64,000 nucleotides of DNA, taken from Agrobacterium fabrum str. C58 (lineage in GTDB: Bacteria > Pseudomonadota > Alphaproteobacteria > Rhizobiales > Rhizobiaceae). A program made the position numbers and the translations under genes. The notes under the pieces are model-generated. The model ran no database searches. It saw only the letters and a program-made list of their open reading frames with translations, and had not been told where the DNA came from. Of this stretch, positions 1 to 9,701 are shown one piece after another. The stretch covers positions 372,001 through 436,000 of the forward strand of contig NC_003063.2 in NCBI RefSeq assembly GCF_000092025.1, written 5' to 3'. Each line of letters begins with the position of its first letter. The stretch's first letter is position 1.

Positions 1-209
1 CCGCCCGAACGGCCCATGACGACGCCGATGGCGCCAGCCCTGCCCGTTGCCAACCGCACCGCGTTTGCATTTGGCCGATAGCCATATTTCAGCGCAGCCT
101 CCATCACCCGCTGGCGCGTTTCTTCGCGCACCTCGGGATAGCCGCCAAGCGCCCGGCTGACGGTGGTGGGCGAGAGCCCGACCTTTGCTGCGAATTCCTT
201 GAGCTTCAT
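1..209 (-). CDS. thuR: LacI-family regulator, N-terminal part (ThuR-like)
   Basis: This is the first 69 codons of a LacI-family repressor whose body lies beyond the left edge. The ATG at 209 opens MKLKEFAAKVGLSPTTVSRA, the classic LacI helix-turn-helix (residues about 3-22), followed by hinge-helix sequence rich in Arg and Ala. It is divergent from the trehalose operon that begins at 478, and a LacI-type palindrome lies between them at 266-289. In rhizobia thuR adjoins thuEFGKAB, so the name rests on context plus the visible DNA-binding domain. The sugar-binding domain, which would fix the inducer, is not in the window. Confidence 0.85.
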   Translation of the reverse strand, partial: MKLKEFAAKVGLSPTTVSRALGGYPEVREETRQRVMEAALKYGYRPNANAVRLATGRAGAIGVVMGRSG

Positions 210-265
210 GTTTTTTGCCAATTTGCCCCTGCATGCGTCGCCGCCACGGATTTTTCAAGCCGACA

Positions 266-289
266 AAAATTGAAAACGATTTCAATTTT
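266..289. promoter_or_regulatory. LacI-type operator, likely ThuR site
   Basis: Ten-base arms AAAATTGAAA (266-275) and TTTCAATTTT (280-289) are perfect inverted repeats around a central ACGA. The core fits GAAA-N-CG-N-TTTC, typical of LacI-family operators. It lies between the divergent thuR-like gene (start 209) and thuE (start 478), so it probably mediates autoregulation and sugar-induced derepression. The binding protein is inferred. Confidence 0.75.
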
Positions 290-424
290 CCTCCACCTGA
301 AACCGTACAGTTGATCACTTCGAAAGGCAAACACCGAAAAATTGCAGACAAAAACACCCAATTTTCGCTCAGTTAGAAAGAGTATTGACAGATTGTTCAG
401 CTTTTGCGAGCCTTCCTTCAGTCA

Positions 425-434
425 AAAGCGCTTT
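425..434. promoter_or_regulatory. Possible second, weaker LacI-type half site
   Basis: AAAGCGCTTT is a perfect 10-base palindrome 43 bases before the thuE start. It is followed by CAATTTT, which repeats the right arm of the operator at 266-289. It could be an auxiliary repressor site near the RBS (463-469), but it is short and could be chance. Confidence 0.35.
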
Positions 435-477
435 CAATTTTGAGGACAATCGGGAGCGTCAACGGAGGAGTTTGACA

Positions 478-1743
478 ATGAATATTTCCATGAAGACTTT
501 GTTCCTGTGCGGAGTCGCGTTTTCCGCCGCCATTTCGGCTGAGGCGGCCGAACTTTCCATTGCCGCAAATTCGACCGGCAAGAACGTCGCGTTTTTCCGC
601 GAACGCATCGCCGCTTTCGAGAAAGAGACCGGTCACAAGGTCAATCTCGTCACCATGCCGTCTTCTTCCAGCGAACAGTTCAGCCAGTACCGGCTGTGGC
701 TTGCCGCCGGCAACAAGGATGTCGACGTTTACCAGACGGACGTGATCTGGGCCCCGCAGCTAGCCGAACAATTCGTGGATTTGACCGCAGCGACCAAGGA
801 TGTCATCGGGGATCATTTCCCTTCTATCGTCGCCTCACAGACGGTGGACGGCAAGCTCGTCGCCATGCCGATGTTCACCGACGCGCCGGCGCTGTTTTAC
901 CGCAAGGACCTTCTGGAAAAATATGGCAAGCAGCCGCCGAAAACCTGGAAGGAACTGAGCGAGACCGCCAAGGAGGTTCAGGACAAGGAACGCGCGGCCG
1001 GCCAGAAGGACCTCTGGGGCTTCGTTTTTCAGGGCAGCGCCTATGAAGGTCTGACCTGCAACGCTCTGGAATGGATCGCATCCGCGGGCGGTGGCCATAT
1101 CGTTGAAACCAACGGCGATATCTCCATCAATAACGAGAAGGCGGCAGCTGCAATCGAAACCGCCAAAGGCTGGGTCGGCACCATCGCACCGCAGGGCGTT
1201 CTCGCTTACAAGGAAGAGGAAGCACGCGGTGTCTGGCAGACCGGCAATTCCGTCTTCATGCGCAACTGGCCCTATGCCTATGCGCTTGGAAATGGTGCCG
1301 ACAGCGCGATCAAGGACAAGTTCGGCGTCACGCCGCTGCCGGCAGGTGAAGAAGGCGCAGCCCCCGCTTCCACACTCGGCGGCTGGAACCTTGCTGTTTC
1401 GAAATATTCCGACGATCAGGAAGCGGCTATCCAGCTGGTAAAATTCCTGGCATCAAAGGATACCCAGAAGCTGCGCGCGATCCAGCTGTCCAACATGCCG
1501 ACGATCGCTTCGCTTTACGACGACAAGGATGTCGCGGCCGCACAGCCCTTCATGCCGACGTGGAAGCCGATCTTCGAGACCGCCGTTCCGCGTCCTTCCG
1601 CCTCGGCCAAGGTGAAATATAACGAGGTTTCGGCCAAGTTCTGGGGCGCCGTGCACAACACGCTCTCCGGCAATGGTACGGCGGCGGAAAATCTCGAACT
1701 TCTCGAGGTTGAACTGACCGATCTCAAAGGCAACGGCTGGTAA
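478..1743 (+). CDS. thuE: Trehalose/maltitol ABC transporter, substrate-binding protein ThuE
   Basis: Family-1 extracellular solute-binding protein, 421 residues. The ATG at 478 is chosen because it follows GGAGGAG by 8 bases and starts a signal peptide (MNISMKTLFLCGVAFSAAIS, cleavage near AEAA, residue 23-25); an upstream in-frame start would bury it. The mature protein captures disaccharides in the periplasm. It opens a collinear operon with two permeases, an ATPase and the ThuA/ThuB enzymes. In rhizobia and Agrobacterium this operon transports trehalose, maltitol and sucrose isomers. The gene name rests on the full operon context; sequence alone places it in the maltose/trehalose binding family. 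A stem-loop follows the stop. Confidence 0.88.
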   Translation: MNISMKTLFLCGVAFSAAISAEAAELSIAANSTGKNVAFFRERIAAFEKETGHKVNLVTMPSSSSEQFSQYRLWLAAGNKDVDVYQTDVIWAPQLAEQFVDLTAATKDVIGDHFPSIVASQTVDGKLVAMPMFTDAPALFYRKDLLEKYGKQPPKTWKELSETAKEVQDKERAAGQKDLWGFVFQGSAYEGLTCNALEWIASAGGGHIVETNGDISINNEKAAAAIETAKGWVGTIAPQGVLAYKEEEARGVWQTGNSVFMRNWPYAYALGNGADSAIKDKFGVTPLPAGEEGAAPASTLGGWNLAVSKYSDDQEAAIQLVKFLASKDTQKLRAIQLSNMPTIASLYDDKDVAAAQPFMPTWKPIFETAVPRPSASAKVKYNEVSAKFWGAVHNTLSGNGTAAENLELLEVELTDLKGNGW

Positions 1744-1751
1744 CCCGGCCC

Positions 1752-1787
1752 GCGCGGGAAGCGGTCTCGCCTGATCGTTTCCCGCGC
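1752..1787 (+). other. Intercistronic stem-loop thuE-thuF
   Basis: GCGCGGGAA (1752-1760) pairs perfectly with TTCCCGCGC (1779-1787). There is no U-tract, so it is more likely an mRNA-stabilising or attenuating hairpin than a full terminator. It begins 9 bases after the thuE stop. Confidence 0.6.
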
Positions 1788-1806
1788 CCCAACCGCGAGA
1801 TATCCC

Positions 1807-2781
1807 ATGAACGACATCGCCCTTCAAAGACCGGTCGCGGCCGCCAGCACCGGCTCCGACCTGCAGTCGGAACGACTGAAATCCGCCTGGCTGTTTCTTG
1901 CCCCCACATTTCTGGTGCTGGCTCTGGTGGCTGGCTGGCCGCTGGTGCGCACCGTCTGGTTCAGCTTCACCGACGCATCGCTGACCAATCTCGACGGTGC
2001 GCAGTTCGTCGGCCTAAAGAACTACCTTACCTGGATCACGCTGAGCAGCGGTCGCACCATCTATCGCGGCCTGCTCGCCGATCCCGCCTGGTGGGGCGCG
2101 GTTCTCAACACGCTGAAATTCACCATTCTCTCGGTCAGCTTCGAAACCGTGCTCGGCCTCATCGTCGCGCTGGTGCTGAATGCCGAATTTAAAGGGCGCG
2201 GCTTCGTGCGCGCCGCCATCCTTGTGCCATGGGCCATTCCCACTATCGTCTCGGCGCAGATGTGGGCGTGGATGCTGAACGACCAGTTCGGTATCTTGAA
2301 CGATCTTTTCCTCAATCTCGGACTGATCTCCAACAAGATCGCCTGGACCGCCAATCCGGATACCGCCATGGTCGCCGTCCTGATTGTGGATATCTGGAAG
2401 ACGACGCCGTTCATGGCGCTGCTCATTCTCGCCGGCCTGCAGATGGTGCCGAAGGACATGTATGAGGCGGCCAAGGTGGACGGCATCCACCCCGTCAAGG
2501 TGTTCTTTCGCGTCACCCTGCCGATGATCCGTCCCGCACTGATGGTCGCTGTCATCTTCCGGATGCTGGATGCGATGCGCGTTTTCGATCTCATCTACAT
2601 CCTGACGCCGAACAATGCACAGACCCGCACTATGTCGGTGCTGGCGCGCGAGAACCTGTTCGATTTCGACAAGTTTGCTTACGGCGCGGCGGCCTCGACC
2701 ATGCTGTTCCTCATCATCGCTTCGATCACGGTCATCTACATGTGGCTTGGGCGCGTCAATACCGATGGAGGCGCACGATGA
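1807..2781 (+). CDS. thuF: Trehalose ABC transporter permease ThuF
   Basis: MalF-type inner-membrane permease of 324 residues. A cytoplasmic N-terminus of about 30 residues precedes the first membrane segment (LFLAPTFLVLALVAGWPLVR), followed by about five more. The cytoplasmic EAA loop (YEAAKVDGIHPVKVFFRVTLP, about residues 217-237) is the contact site for the ATPase. Its stop overlaps the thuG start in an ATGA arrangement, implying translational coupling. It works with ThuG as the heterodimeric channel. Confidence 0.88.
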   Translation: MNDIALQRPVAAASTGSDLQSERLKSAWLFLAPTFLVLALVAGWPLVRTVWFSFTDASLTNLDGAQFVGLKNYLTWITLSSGRTIYRGLLADPAWWGAVLNTLKFTILSVSFETVLGLIVALVLNAEFKGRGFVRAAILVPWAIPTIVSAQMWAWMLNDQFGILNDLFLNLGLISNKIAWTANPDTAMVAVLIVDIWKTTPFMALLILAGLQMVPKDMYEAAKVDGIHPVKVFFRVTLPMIRPALMVAVIFRMLDAMRVFDLIYILTPNNAQTRTMSVLARENLFDFDKFAYGAAASTMLFLIIASITVIYMWLGRVNTDGGAR

Positions 2782-3611
2782 CTCTGCCAGGCATCCTGAA
2801 AACCACCGCCTTTTATGCGCTGGTCGCCATCATCATGGTAATTTCGGTATTCCCGTTCTACTACGCGATCCTGACCAGCCTGAAATCCGGCTCGGCGCTG
2901 TTCCAGGTCAATTATTGGCCGCGTGACTTCTCGCTGACCAATTACAGCTTCGTCATCGGCAACGGCACTTTCCTGCGCAATCTCGGCAATTCGCTGCTGG
3001 TGGCCTCCTCGGTTGTCGTGCTGTCGCTGTTTCTGGCGGTTACCGCATCATATGCTCTGGCCCGTGTCCGATTTCGGGGCCGCTCGCTGCTTCTGCTCAC
3101 CATCCTGTCGGTCTCGATGTTTCCGCAGATCGCCGTTCTCGCCGGCCTGTTCGAACTGATCCGCTGGGCCGGCATCTTCAACACGCCGCTCGCGCTGATC
3201 TTTTCCTACATGATCTTCACCCTGCCCTTCACGGTCTGGGTGCTGACAACTTTCATGCGCGATCTGCCGATCGAGATCGAGGAAGCGGCCATCGTTGATG
3301 GTGCAACGCCCTGGGTCATCATCACCCAGGTCTTCATGCCGCTGATGTGGCCGGCGCTCGTCACCACAGGGCTCCTCGCCTTCATCGCAGCGTGGAACGA
3401 GTTCCTCTTCGCGCTCACGTTCACCTCATCGAACGAGCAGCGCACGGTGCCGGTCGCCATCGCGCTTCTCTCGGGCGGCTCGCAGTTCGAAATCCCCTGG
3501 GGAACGATCATGGCGGCCTCCGTCATCGTCACCGCCCCGCTCGTCGTCCTCGTTCTGATCTTCCAGCGACGCATCATCTCCGGCCTCACCGCCGGCGGCG
3601 TCAAAGGCTAG
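2778..3611 (+). CDS. thuG: Trehalose ABC transporter permease ThuG
   Basis: MalG-type permease of 277 residues. The ATG at 2778 is preferred over an in-frame start 36 bases upstream because it overlaps the thuF stop (ATGA) and has GGAGG about 8 bases ahead. Six hydrophobic segments are visible. The EAA loop (EEAAIVDGATPWVIITQVFM, about residues 167-187) couples it to ThuK. It pairs with ThuF to form the membrane channel. Confidence 0.88.
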   Translation: MTLPGILKTTAFYALVAIIMVISVFPFYYAILTSLKSGSALFQVNYWPRDFSLTNYSFVIGNGTFLRNLGNSLLVASSVVVLSLFLAVTASYALARVRFRGRSLLLLTILSVSMFPQIAVLAGLFELIRWAGIFNTPLALIFSYMIFTLPFTVWVLTTFMRDLPIEIEEAAIVDGATPWVIITQVFMPLMWPALVTTGLLAFIAAWNEFLFALTFTSSNEQRTVPVAIALLSGGSQFEIPWGTIMAASVIVTAPLVVLVLIFQRRIISGLTAGGVKG

Positions 3612-3621
3612 GAGAAAACTC

Positions 3622-4650
<1,029 letters not shown>

Positions 4651-4707
4651 AACTTCAACTTCCGCCGGGATCACCCAAGGTCCCGGCTTTCACCGAGGAG
4701 CATGACA

Positions 4708-5493
4708 ATGACCATCAACACCGTTGTATGGGGCGAAAATATCCACGAACACATCAATGAGACGGTGCGTTCGATCTATCCGAACGGCATGCACAACACT
4801 ATTGCCGACGCGCTGAACCAGAACCCTGAGATCAATGCCACCACCGCTACACTGCAGGAGCCGGAGCACGGCCTTTCGCAGGATCGTCTCGACAAGACCG
4901 ACGTTCTTGTCTGGTGGGGCCACAAGGACCACGGCGCGGTGCAGGACGAGATCGTCGAGCGCGTCGCCAAGCGCGTCTGGGAAGGCATGGGCCTTATCGT
5001 CCTGCATTCCGGCCACTTCTCCAAGCCGTTCAAACGCCTGATGGGCACGCCCTGCGCGCTGAAATGGCGTGAGGCGGGCGAACGCGAGCGTCTGTGGACG
5101 ATCAATCCGCGCCACCCTATTGCCGCCGGCCTGCCCGAGCATTTCGAGCTGGAAAACGAGGAGATGTATGGCGAGCAGTTCTCCGTGCCGGAGCCGCTGG
5201 AAACCGTATTCATCTCGTGGTTCCAAGGCGGCGAGGTCTTTCGTTCGGGCCTCACCTGGCGTCGTGGTGCCGGCAACATCTTCTATTTCCGCCCCGGCCA
5301 CGAAACCTATCCGACCTATCACGACGCCAATGTCCAGAAGGTCATCAGCAATTCGGTGAAATGGGCCTATAATCCCGCCGGCGCGCTGAAAAGCATTCAT
5401 GACGCCCCCAATGTTCCCGTCGACAAGGCGCTGGAGCCGATCGAGGAACGCGGCCCCAAGCTGCATCAGGCCGGCGAAGCAGGTTACAGGTAA
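4708..5493 (+). CDS. thuA: ThuA, trehalose utilisation protein
   Basis: ThuA-family protein of 261 residues with the amidotransferase-like fold seen in this family. It carries the family motifs WWGHKDHG and [10 protein letters not shown]. In rhizobia ThuA acts with ThuB in assimilating trehalose, maltitol and sucrose isomers through 3-keto derivatives; its exact chemical step is less settled than that of ThuB. Two ATGs (4702 and 4708) follow GAGGAG. The second is chosen because the first would sit only 1 base from the RBS, whereas 4708 gives a 7-base spacing. Confidence 0.88.
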   Translation: MTINTVVWGENIHEHINETVRSIYPNGMHNTIADALNQNPEINATTATLQEPEHGLSQDRLDKTDVLVWWGHKDHGAVQDEIVERVAKRVWEGMGLIVLHSGHFSKPFKRLMGTPCALKWREAGERERLWTINPRHPIAAGLPEHFELENEEMYGEQFSVPEPLETVFISWFQGGEVFRSGLTWRRGAGNIFYFRPGHETYPTYHDANVQKVISNSVKWAYNPAGALKSIHDAPNVPVDKALEPIEERGPKLHQAGEAGYR

Positions 5494-5499
5494 AAAGCC

Positions 5500-6549
5500 A
5501 TGAGACTTCTCATTCTCGGAACTGGCGGCATGGCCAACAACCATGCCACTTATTTTGCGCAAATCCCCGGCGTCGAACTCGTCGCGGCGGTGGATGTGGA
5601 CGATGTGGTGGTGCGCGGCTTTGCGCTCCGCCACAACATCCCGCTCTCCTTCACCTCACTGGATGACGCCATTGCCTGGGGCGAATTCGACGCGGCGGCG
5701 AATGTCACGCCGGATGCCATCCACCACCCGACCAGCCTGAAGTTGCTGGCGGCCGGCAAACACGTCTTCTGCGAAAAGCCGCTGGCGGAAAACTACGCCA
5801 AGGCCGCCGAAATGGCCGATGCCGCCGAAAAAGCGGGTCTCGTTGCCATGGTCAACCTCACCTATCGCAATGTCGCCCCCTTGCAGGCGGCGCGCGAGAT
5901 GGTGCTGGCTGGAAAAATCGGCAAAGTTCGCCATCTGGAAGCCTCCTATCTCCAGAGCTGGCTGGTTTCCAAGGCCTGGGGCGACTGGATGACGGAGAGC
6001 AAGTGGCTGTGGCGGCTTTCCACCAAGCATGGCTCCAACGGCGTGCTGGGTGATGTCGGCATCCACATTCTCGACTTCGCCTCTTATGGCGCGGGCAGCG
6101 ATGTGGAGCGCATCTTCACGCGGCTGAAGACCTTCGACAAATACGAAGGGAATAAAATTGGCGTCTACGACCTCGACGCCAATGACAGCTTCACCATGAC
6201 CGCCGAGCTGGAAAACGGCGCCATGGGCGTCATCCACGCCAGCCGCTGGGCAACGGGCCACCTCAACGAACTGCGCCTGCGCATCCATGGCGACAAGGGT
6301 GCTCTGGAAGTCATCCACACGCCTGACTATTCCAGCCTGCGGGCCTGCATTGGCGACGATGTGGAAAAGGCGATCTGGAAGACGATCGATGTCGGTCCGG
6401 TGCCGACGAATTACGAAAAATTCGCCAAGGCGGTCATGGAAGGCGGCCCCGCCGACCCGGACTTCCGCCACGCAGCCAATCTGCAGAAGGTGCTCGATCT
6501 TTCGATCATCGCGGATAGGGAGAGGCGCGAGGTGGCCGTTTCGGCTTGA
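5500..6549 (+). CDS. thuB: ThuB, Gfo/Idh/MocA-family disaccharide 3-dehydrogenase
   Basis: NAD(P)-dependent Gfo/Idh/MocA oxidoreductase of 349 residues. The N-terminal Rossmann motif GTGGMA is at residues 7-12 and the catalytic-lysine EKP motif (FCEKPLAEN) near 93-95. A GDVGIHILDFASYG segment matches the family's substrate-side GxxxDxxxH-type region. Published work on thuAB assigns oxidation of trehalose and related disaccharides at C3. It begins 6 bases after the thuA stop and closes the operon before the hairpin at 6558-6583. Confidence 0.87.
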   Translation: MRLLILGTGGMANNHATYFAQIPGVELVAAVDVDDVVVRGFALRHNIPLSFTSLDDAIAWGEFDAAANVTPDAIHHPTSLKLLAAGKHVFCEKPLAENYAKAAEMADAAEKAGLVAMVNLTYRNVAPLQAAREMVLAGKIGKVRHLEASYLQSWLVSKAWGDWMTESKWLWRLSTKHGSNGVLGDVGIHILDFASYGAGSDVERIFTRLKTFDKYEGNKIGVYDLDANDSFTMTAELENGAMGVIHASRWATGHLNELRLRIHGDKGALEVIHTPDYSSLRACIGDDVEKAIWKTIDVGPVPTNYEKFAKAVMEGGPADPDFRHAANLQKVLDLSIIADRERREVAVSA

Positions 6550-6557
6550 GTTGCAGG

Positions 6558-6583
6558 AAAGCGGCGGCGCGGGCCGCCGCTTT
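6558..6583. terminator. Stem-loop between convergent thuB and queE
   Basis: AAAGCGGCGGC (6558-6568) and GCCGCCGCTTT (6573-6583) form an 11-bp stem with a GCGG loop. It separates thuB (+) from queE (-) and overlaps the end of the queE stop codon. Only a short T run is present, so efficiency is uncertain. The symmetry could serve both strands. Confidence 0.65.
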
Positions 6584-7338
6584 CACACCCCACGCTTATT
6601 CCCCCACAACAGCACATGCAGCTGCGGCAACACGCGCGCTGAAAACCAGCGGTCTTCACTGATCTTCTCCACCAGCCACAACATTCGGTCCATGACCCCA
6701 TCGATATCCACCCGCGCATCGTCATCATCCGGCGGCGGCGGAGTGTGATTGCCCGGCTGGAGATAGACCGGCAGATGCGGAAAACGCGCGGATGCCGCCT
6801 TGGCATAGGCATAGTCCGCATCATCGAAGATTACGACCTTCAGAGCCACCTGCGGACCATCGCCGGCGGCGGCGAGACAGTCTTCGAATGCCTGCCAGTC
6901 CGTTTCCATACCGCTCGATGGCGGTTTCGGGCTCAGCACCAGATGATCTAGATCGGCAAACCAGTCTTTCGCGATACTGCCCTGCGTTTCCAGTGCGAAA
7001 CGATACCCTTCGCCTTGCCCCTTCGCGATCAAAGTGCCGAGCGGCTGGATGGCGGGATTGCCGCCTGACAGTGACACCGTCAACGGCATGCCGCCGGAAA
7101 GCCCTAGCACCTCCTGCCATATCGCCTCGACGGACATCGGTTTCCACGTGTCGCGGTACTCACTGTCGACCGCATGCAGCGTATCGCACCAGGAGCAGCG
7201 GTAATCGCAGCCACCGGTACGCACAAAGACGGTTGGCAGGCCGATCAGCGGCCCCTCGCCCTGAATGGTCGGGCCGAAGATTTCGCTGATGCGGACCGTG
7301 GTTTCCCTCGCAGCAATATTCCGTGCAGCCTCCGTCAT
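6583..7338 (-). CDS. queE: 7-carboxy-7-deazaguanine synthase QueE
   Basis: Radical SAM enzyme of 251 residues that converts 6-carboxytetrahydropterin to 7-carboxy-7-deazaguanine, the ring-contraction step of queuosine synthesis. The motif CDYRCSWC gives cysteines 44, 48 and 51 (CxxxCxxC), the iron-sulfur ligands. The N-terminal [20 protein letters not shown] is the QueE hallmark. Its start overlaps the queD stop (ATGA). A proline- and aspartate-rich loop ([11 protein letters not shown]) near residue 200 is unremarkable for alphaproteobacterial members. Confidence 0.93.
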
Positions 7339-7691
7339 GGCCGGTATTCCGCCCAGGTCTTGGTGGTTTCACTCACTCGAACGGCGCTGGTTTCCGGCAG
7401 GCTGGTCTTGCACCAGTCGTAGAAATGCTTTGCCAGACATTCCGCCGTCACCTGGTCATGGCCGAGAACGTCGTTCAGGTGGCGATGGTCGAAATGATCG
7501 TCTATGTAGCGCTTCAGCGGCGCCAGCTCGTGATAATCGCGCACGAAACCATGCTCGTTCAGCTCTTCGCCTGATAGTTCCACTTCGACGATGTAATTGT
7601 GCCCGTGCAGGCGGTTGCACTGGTGATCTGACGGCAGGCTTTTCAGCTGATGCGAGGCGGAGAAGTGAAACTCCTTGGTGATGCGAAACAT
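7335..7691 (-). CDS. queD: 6-carboxytetrahydropterin synthase QueD
   Basis: Small PTPS-family enzyme of 118 residues that turns dihydroneopterin triphosphate into 6-carboxytetrahydropterin. Zinc ligands His14, His29 and His31 are visible, with catalytic Cys25 in CNRLHGH. The ATG at 7691 ([16 protein letters not shown]) is chosen because it gives the family N-terminus and overlaps the queC stop; longer upstream frames run into queC. The C-terminal [13 protein letters not shown] is the conserved substrate-binding Glu region. Confidence 0.93.
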
Positions 7692-8401
7692 CAGTGCACC
7701 TCCTGCGCCGCATAGGCCTGCGTGGCCGCCACCCAGAAATCCGGGTCTTCGTATTCCGTGGGATCGGTGACTCCCGCCAGATGGAAGGCCTCGCGCCGCT
7801 CCACGCAGGTGCCGCAACGGCCGCAATGGCGCAAGCCTCCCTTGTAACAGGACCAGGTTTCGCCAAATGGCGTGCCGTATTTCACCGCGTCAGTCACAAT
7901 CGCCGCTTTGGAGACGGTGACGTAGGGCGCAAACAGGGTAACGTCGGCGTAACCTTCCAGCGCATGGGCCTGCATGGCATTAAAGCTGCCGATGAAGCCC
8001 GGCCTGCAATCGGGATAGATGAAATGGTCGCCGCCATGCACGGCGATCGCCACCGCATCCGCCTGCTGGGCGGCGGCAAGGCCAAACGCGATGGTCAGCA
8101 TGATGGCGTTGCGGTTTGGCACCACGGTGGAGCGCATGGTCTCTTCCGCATAATGGCCATCAGGCACGTCGATATCGTCCGTCAGCGCCGAACCGGTGAG
8201 GTGCGCGCCGATGGTTCCGATATCGATGAGATGATGCGGCACGCCGAGACGTTTTGCGCAGTCGGCGGCGAAATCCAGTTCCTTCTTGTGGCGCTGGCCA
8301 TAATCGAAGGAGACGAGAGCGAGAAGTTCATGTTCCGCCGCGATTTTATGGGCAAGCGAAACGGAGTCCAATCCGCCGGAGCAGATCACGATGGTTTTCA
8401 T
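7691..8401 (-). CDS. queC: 7-cyano-7-deazaguanine synthase QueC
   Basis: ATP-dependent enzyme of 236 residues that makes preQ0 from 7-carboxy-7-deazaguanine and ammonia. The PP-loop SGGLDS is at residues 8-13. The zinc site is C185, C193, C196 and C199 (in CYKGGLRHCGRCGTC). It is the first gene of queCDE, and each junction overlaps, implying coupled translation. The terminator of the preceding operon lies about 90 bases upstream. Confidence 0.93.
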   Translation of the reverse strand: MKTIVICSGGLDSVSLAHKIAAEHELLALVSFDYGQRHKKELDFAADCAKRLGVPHHLIDIGTIGAHLTGSALTDDIDVPDGHYAEETMRSTVVPNRNAIMLTIAFGLAAAQQADAVAIAVHGGDHFIYPDCRPGFIGSFNAMQAHALEGYADVTLFAPYVTVSKAAIVTDAVKYGTPFGETWSCYKGGLRHCGRCGTCVERREAFHLAGVTDPTEYEDPDFWVAATQAYAAQEVH

Positions 8402-8490
8402 AAGTTGGGATCCCTTGTTTTGACCGGGTGGGCTGCGACCGGATACGGCGCGGCTTTAAACCAAAAGGAAGGGATTGTGAAGGGTTGCGG

Positions 8491-8528
8491 TAAAAACACG
8501 AAAGCGGCGAAGTCCCCTCCGCCGCTTT
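8491..8528 (-). terminator. Rho-independent terminator of the 14.8-8.5 kb sugar operon
   Basis: On the minus strand a 9-bp stem AAAGCGGCG / CGCCGCTTT (8520-8528 with 8501-8509) is followed by CGTGTTTTTA. It lies 17 bases past the stop of the dehydrogenase at 8545 and upstream of queC. Confidence 0.8.
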
Positions 8529-8544
8529 CCGGATCATCCAAGCC

Positions 8545-9678
8545 TCAGCGCAGCAGCGCCTGCGCCTCCTCGATGCCAAGGGCTGCCGGCTGCGTGCAGG
8601 TCGTGTTCATCTCAATGAAACGGCCTTCTTCACCTGACTTCAGGATCGAGGTCATCACATCGATGCCGTGCAGCGAGCGCTCCAGCGAGCAGCGGGTATC
8701 GCGGCCCTCCAAAATCGCAATCGCCATATCGGCAAGGCCGGCCGTGCGGTAATTGGCGCGCGGGCCGTTCGGGCTTTCCTGATTGGCGATGCCGAAGGGA
8801 TGCGCCCAGTCTTCCAGCGGCTGGATATTCTTGTCACGACCGCTGGCCTCCACCACCCCGCCGAAGAAGTTCGGGTCCGGCACGTAGATCGAGCCTTCGG
8901 TGCCATAGAGTTCCATATTGGCATGGCGGTGCGACCACACATCCCAGCTGGCCGAAAGCGTGATCGTCGCGCCATTCACGAATTCCAGCAGCGCATGGAT
9001 ATTGGTCGGTGTTTCCACCGGAATGATTTCGCCATTCATCGGCTGGCTGGTGACCGTGCGGGTGGGGTTTGCCATCGAGGTCAAAGCACCGACGCGTTTG
9101 ACCGGCCCGATGAGGTTGATGAGATTGGCAACGTAATAGGGGCCAAGATCGAGGATCGGCCCACCGCCCTTCAGGAAGAAGAAGCCGGGATTGGGGTGCC
9201 ACATCTCCATGCCGGGGCTCATCACATGGCAGGTGCCTGACGTGATCCGCCCGACCTTGCCGTCATCGATATATTGTCGGGCAAGCTGATGCGCGCCGCC
9301 GAGGAACGTATCCGGCGCGCAGCCGACGGACAGCTTTTTCTCGCGGGCGATGCGACGCAGCTCCTCGCCTTCCTCCAGCGAAAGCACCAAAGGTTTTTCC
9401 GAATAGACGTGCTTTCCCGCCTCGAGGGCTGCTTTCGACACCGGAAAATGCGCGGCAGGAACAGTAAGGTTCACCACCACGTCGATGTCCTTGTTGGCGA
9501 GCAGTTCCTCGATGGACTGCGCGGTAACGCCAAACTCTTCCGCCCTCAGCTCCGCCGCATTGCGGTTGAGGTCGGCGCAGGCCAGCACCTTGATGCCCTT
9601 GAAGAGCGGTGCCAGCGAGAAATATGCAGACGAGATATTGCCGCATCCGATGATGCCGACGCCAAGATCCCTGGTCAT
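8545..9678 (-). CDS. Gfo/Idh/MocA-family sugar oxidoreductase
   Basis: NAD(P)-dependent dehydrogenase of 377 residues, specificity unknown. The Rossmann motif GCGNIS is at residues 11-16, catalytic-lysine motif SEKP at 93-96, and a second-domain motif GGGPILDLGPYYV follows. It is last in a minus-strand operon with an ABC sugar importer and a TIM-barrel isomerase. The pairing of Gfo/Idh dehydrogenase, sugar isomerase and importer resembles inositol, glycoside and 3-keto-sugar pathways. The ATG at 9678 sits 23 bases after the isomerase stop. Confidence 0.82.
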   Translation of the reverse strand: MTRDLGVGIIGCGNISSAYFSLAPLFKGIKVLACADLNRNAAELRAEEFGVTAQSIEELLANKDIDVVVNLTVPAAHFPVSKAALEAGKHVYSEKPLVLSLEEGEELRRIAREKKLSVGCAPDTFLGGAHQLARQYIDDGKVGRITSGTCHVMSPGMEMWHPNPGFFFLKGGGPILDLGPYYVANLINLIGPVKRVGALTSMANPTRTVTSQPMNGEIIPVETPTNIHALLEFVNGATITLSASWDVWSHRHANMELYGTEGSIYVPDPNFFGGVVEASGRDKNIQPLEDWAHPFGIANQESPNGPRANYRTAGLADMAIAILEGRDTRCSLERSLHGIDVMTSILKSGEEGRFIEMNTTCTQPAALGIEEAQALLR

Positions 9679-9701
9679 GATGAAACTCCGAAATGTGAGA
9701 C

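Noticed and set aside
8402..8544. A preQ1 riboswitch before queC.
   Set aside because: The leader is short, and I cannot build a preQ1-I, -II or -III fold in it; the only clear structure is the terminator of the upstream operon.
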